Assembly: GCA_934654515.1 (NCBI GenBank)
Contig: CAKUGA010000027.1
Span: 1 to 16,663, forward strand
Reading direction: 5' to 3'
Length of the DNA: 16,663 nt
Source of the DNA: an uncultured Collinsella sp.
Lineage (GTDB): Bacteria > Actinomycetota > Coriobacteriia > Coriobacteriales > Coriobacteriaceae
The notes below the pieces were generated by a model. That model saw nothing but the letters and a program-made list of their open reading frames with translations, was not told the origin of the DNA and made no database searches. Every line of letters starts with the position of its first letter. The stretch's first letter is position 1. The position numbers were made by a program, and so were the translations under genes. Positions 15,043-16,663 of this stretch are shown in pieces.

Positions 15043-15144
15043 CCCCTCCTGGGATTCGGGCCACTCAGCAGATTGATGCCCGATCGTAATTCCCAGGAGA
15101 AGGGCAAGGGCTCATCAAGGCTGCCGTGCTGAGCGGCAGTTGAT
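15043..15144 (-). promoter_or_regulatory. Structured 5' leader of the P-type ATPase, possible RNA switch
   Basis: On the minus strand two hairpins precede the start codon. The first pairs ATCAA-CTGCCG with CGGCAG-GG-TTGAT-type sequence (15114-15126 with 15134-15144, with a two-base bulge). The second pairs CTCCTGGGA (15091-15099) with TCCCAGGAG (15046-15054), with an inner stem CGGGC/GCCCG (15056-15061 with 15078-15083). The second hairpin contains most of the ribosome binding site AGGAGGGG (15043-15050), so the leader could switch translation on and off. The segment GATGAGCCCTTGCCC and an upstream GGGG recall the Mn2+-sensing yybP-ykoY riboswitch, which often controls such pumps, but the match is incomplete. 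Confidence 0.45.
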
Positions 15145-15350
15145 AGTGGAGCTATGGTACCCCAAAGCGCCGCGTCTAGCCAAAACATTCCATTTGGAAA
15201 TACAGTCCGTGCGCAACGGTGCAGACCGTGTGATGCTCAATGTTGGTAAAACGTTTTTTCTACGGCTCATCGCCTAACTGAAATATCTCCCAGATAGCAG
15301 CGGTAAGACCGCTTGGTAAAAGTTTTTCTTTAGCCTTTTTGGAGTAAAAA
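15145..15350. promoter_or_regulatory. Divergent ATPase/pyk intergenic region with repeats
   Basis: No gene is seen. Minus-strand TTGGCT and TACCAT (18 apart, about 15155-15184) are a weak candidate promoter for the ATPase. Inverted repeats are TTCC-ATTT-GGAA (15188-15199), ACGGT-GCAG-ACCGT (about 15215-15229) and AGCGGT-AAG-ACCGCT (15299-15313). The string TTGGTAAAA followed by GTTTTT occurs at 15243 and at 15313, exactly 70 bases apart. The region is AT-rich compared with its surroundings. Confidence 0.4.
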
Positions 15351-15407
15351 ATGAACTTCTCAATCGGCGTACGGTCGATTTTTAGGGGTATTCGGTCAGC
15401 AATTCGT

Positions 15408-15413
15408 TATAAT
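15408..15413 (+). promoter_or_regulatory. Probable -10 box of the pyk promoter
   Basis: A perfect TATAAT on the plus strand lies about 64 bases before the pyk start, predicting transcription from about 15420. No good -35 box is visible at 16-18 bases, so an activator or another upstream element may be needed. Confidence 0.5.
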
Positions 15414-15476
15414 CTTCTCGGTTTTATTTCTTATGGTTTATCTATCAGCGCAAGACGATGTCAGATGGAGGTCTGA

Positions 15477-16663
15477 ATGTACAAGCGCACCAAGATTGTA
15501 TGCACCATGGGTCCCGCCTGCGATAGCGACGAGACCATCCGCGAGATGATCAAGGCGGGCATGAACGTCGCCCGTTTTAACTTCTCGCACGGATCCTACG
15601 ACGAGCACCACGGTCGCATCGAGCGCGTCCGTCGTATTTCCAAGGAGCTCGGTCTGCCCGTCGGCATCCTGCTCGACACCAAGGGCCCCGAGGTCCGCAC
15701 CGGCCTTCTGGTCGATGGCAAGAAGGTTGCCGTCAAGACCGGCGATAAGATCGTCGTCACTGCTCAGCCCACGTCCGAGGATTTCCACGGCACCGCTGAG
15801 CACATCTCCCTCGACTACCTGGCTCTGCCCTCCGAGGTCGAGAAGGGCTCCCTTATCCTGATCGATGACGGTCTGGTTGCCCTCGAGGTCGAGTCCGTCA
15901 GCGGCCAGGACATGACCTGCGTCGTTAAGAACGACGGCCTGATCGGCGAGCGCAAGGGCGTCAACATGCCCAACGTCAACATCTCGCTGCCCGCCATCAC
16001 CGAGCGCGATCGTCAGGACATCCTCTTTGGCCTGACCGAGAACATCGACTACATCGCCGCTTCCTTCATCCGTGACGGCGAGTCCGTCCGCGGCATCCGC
16101 GAGCTTTGCCGCGAGAACGGTGGCGAGCACGTGACGATCTTCCCGAAGATCGAGTGCGCCCTGGGCGTCGAGAACTTCGACGAGATCCTCGAGGCTTCCG
16201 ACGGCATCATGGTCGCCCGTGGCGACCTGGGCATCGAGATCAAGCCCGAACTCGTTCCCCATATCCAGAAGGAGATCATCGCCAAGTGCAACGCGGCCTA
16301 CAAGCCCGTTATCACTGCTACGCAGATGCTCGACTCCATGCAGCAGAACCCGCGCCCGACGCGCGCCGAGGTTGCCGACGTCGCTAACGCCATCTACGAC
16401 GGCACCGACGCCGTTATGCTCTCTGGCGAGTCCGCTGCCGGTAAGTACCCGGTCGAGGCCGTCAAGATGCAGGCCAGCATTGCTCTCGAGACCGAGAAGT
16501 ATCTCCCGGCCCACGCTCCGCTCGAGGTTCCGGCCGATGCTCACGGCACCCGCGTCGTCAACAACGTTGTGGGTATGTCCGCTGTAAACATGGCCACCAC
16601 CGTTGGCGCCAAGTGCATCACCGTGCCGACGACCACCGGTCGTACCGCTCGCCTGATCTCGCA
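15477..16663 (+). CDS. pyk: Pyruvate kinase (partial, runs off the window end)
   Basis: About 395 residues are encoded before the window ends; a full pyruvate kinase has about 470-480, so the C-terminal allosteric domain is mostly outside. Visible features are MYKRTKIVCTMGPA at the start, RFNFSHG (33-39) of the active site, LLDTKGPEVRTG (65-76), the signature around the catalytic lysine FPKIE (K224, metal ligand E226), VARGDLG (246-252) and ITATQML (279-285). The enzyme turns phosphoenolpyruvate and ADP into pyruvate and ATP, the last step of glycolysis. ATG 15477 has GGAGGT 4 bases upstream. It follows directly on the stop of a 41-codon upstream frame (TGA ATG), described in the findings. 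It is the only plus-strand gene here. Confidence 0.97.
   Translation, partial: MYKRTKIVCTMGPACDSDETIREMIKAGMNVARFNFSHGSYDEHHGRIERVRRISKELGLPVGILLDTKGPEVRTGLLVDGKKVAVKTGDKIVVTAQPTSEDFHGTAEHISLDYLALPSEVEKGSLILIDDGLVALEVESVSGQDMTCVVKNDGLIGERKGVNMPNVNISLPAITERDRQDILFGLTENIDYIAASFIRDGESVRGIRELCRENGGEHVTIFPKIECALGVENFDEILEASDGIMVARGDLGIEIKPELVPHIQKEIIAKCNAAYKPVITATQMLDSMQQNPRPTRAEVADVANAIYDGTDAVMLSGESAAGKYPVEAVKMQASIALETEKYLPAHAPLEVPADAHGTRVVNNVVGMSAVNMATTVGAKCITVPTTTGRTARLIS

Noticed and set aside
13233..15089. 618-codon open frame on the plus strand opposite the P-type ATPase
   Set aside because: It is a mirror of the ATPase codons in GC-rich DNA. Its His/Asp/Gly/Leu-rich composition has no domain logic, and the minus-strand gene shows all catalytic motifs.
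15438..16544. 368-codon open frame on the minus strand opposite pyk
   Set aside because: It is antisense to a clear pyruvate kinase. Its Asp/Gly/Leu-rich sequence is the usual antisense pattern of high-GC genes, and it has no recognisable motifs.

Overview
The window looks like chromosomal DNA from a GC-rich actinobacterium of the class Coriobacteriia, most likely Collinsella or a close relative. This is inferred from the high GC content, the strong GGAGG-type ribosome binding sites, the actinobacterial style of the Tad pilus genes, and the form of the RsgA, P-type ATPase and pyruvate kinase proteins. No database search was possible. Apart from pyruvate kinase at the right end, every gene lies on the minus strand.

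Left edge (1-442): a tRNA-Phe gene (GAA anticodon) with a clear promoter and terminator. The terminator plus the 3' end of the tRNA is present a second time about 190 bases away, and the two copies flank a very hairpin-rich segment of roughly 120 bases. Next (443-1048) is a two-gene toxin-antitoxin-like module whose probable promoter carries a palindrome.

Tad pilus locus (1052-10642): one tightly packed, apparently single operon. In transcription order it holds cpaB (SAF domain), tadZ/cpaE (MinD-like ATPase), tadA/cpaF (secretion ATPase), tadB and tadC (membrane platform), flp (major pilin), a membrane-anchored protein of unknown function, two TadE-like pseudopilins, a 686-residue TadG-like surface protein, a third TadE-like pseudopilin and a DUF192 protein. 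Nearly all junctions overlap or are separated by only a few bases. TadA powers the TadB/TadC platform, TadZ and CpaB assist localisation and assembly, Flp forms the fibre, and the TadE/TadG-like proteins are probably minor pilins or tip/adhesive components. No prepilin peptidase and no outer-membrane secretin are present in the window; the missing secretin fits a monoderm cell.

Right part (10841-16663): rsgA (ribosome small-subunit maturation GTPase) with its terminator, then a Ca2+-type P-type ATPase with a strong terminator and a structured leader that appears to sequester its ribosome binding site. Diverging from it is pyk (pyruvate kinase), which is cut off by the window end. The intergenic regions contain several inverted and direct repeats that look regulatory.

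The most interesting unexplained items are the ATPase leader RNA, the tRNA 3'-end duplication around the hairpin element, and the large cysteine-containing TadG-like protein with a CXXCH motif.
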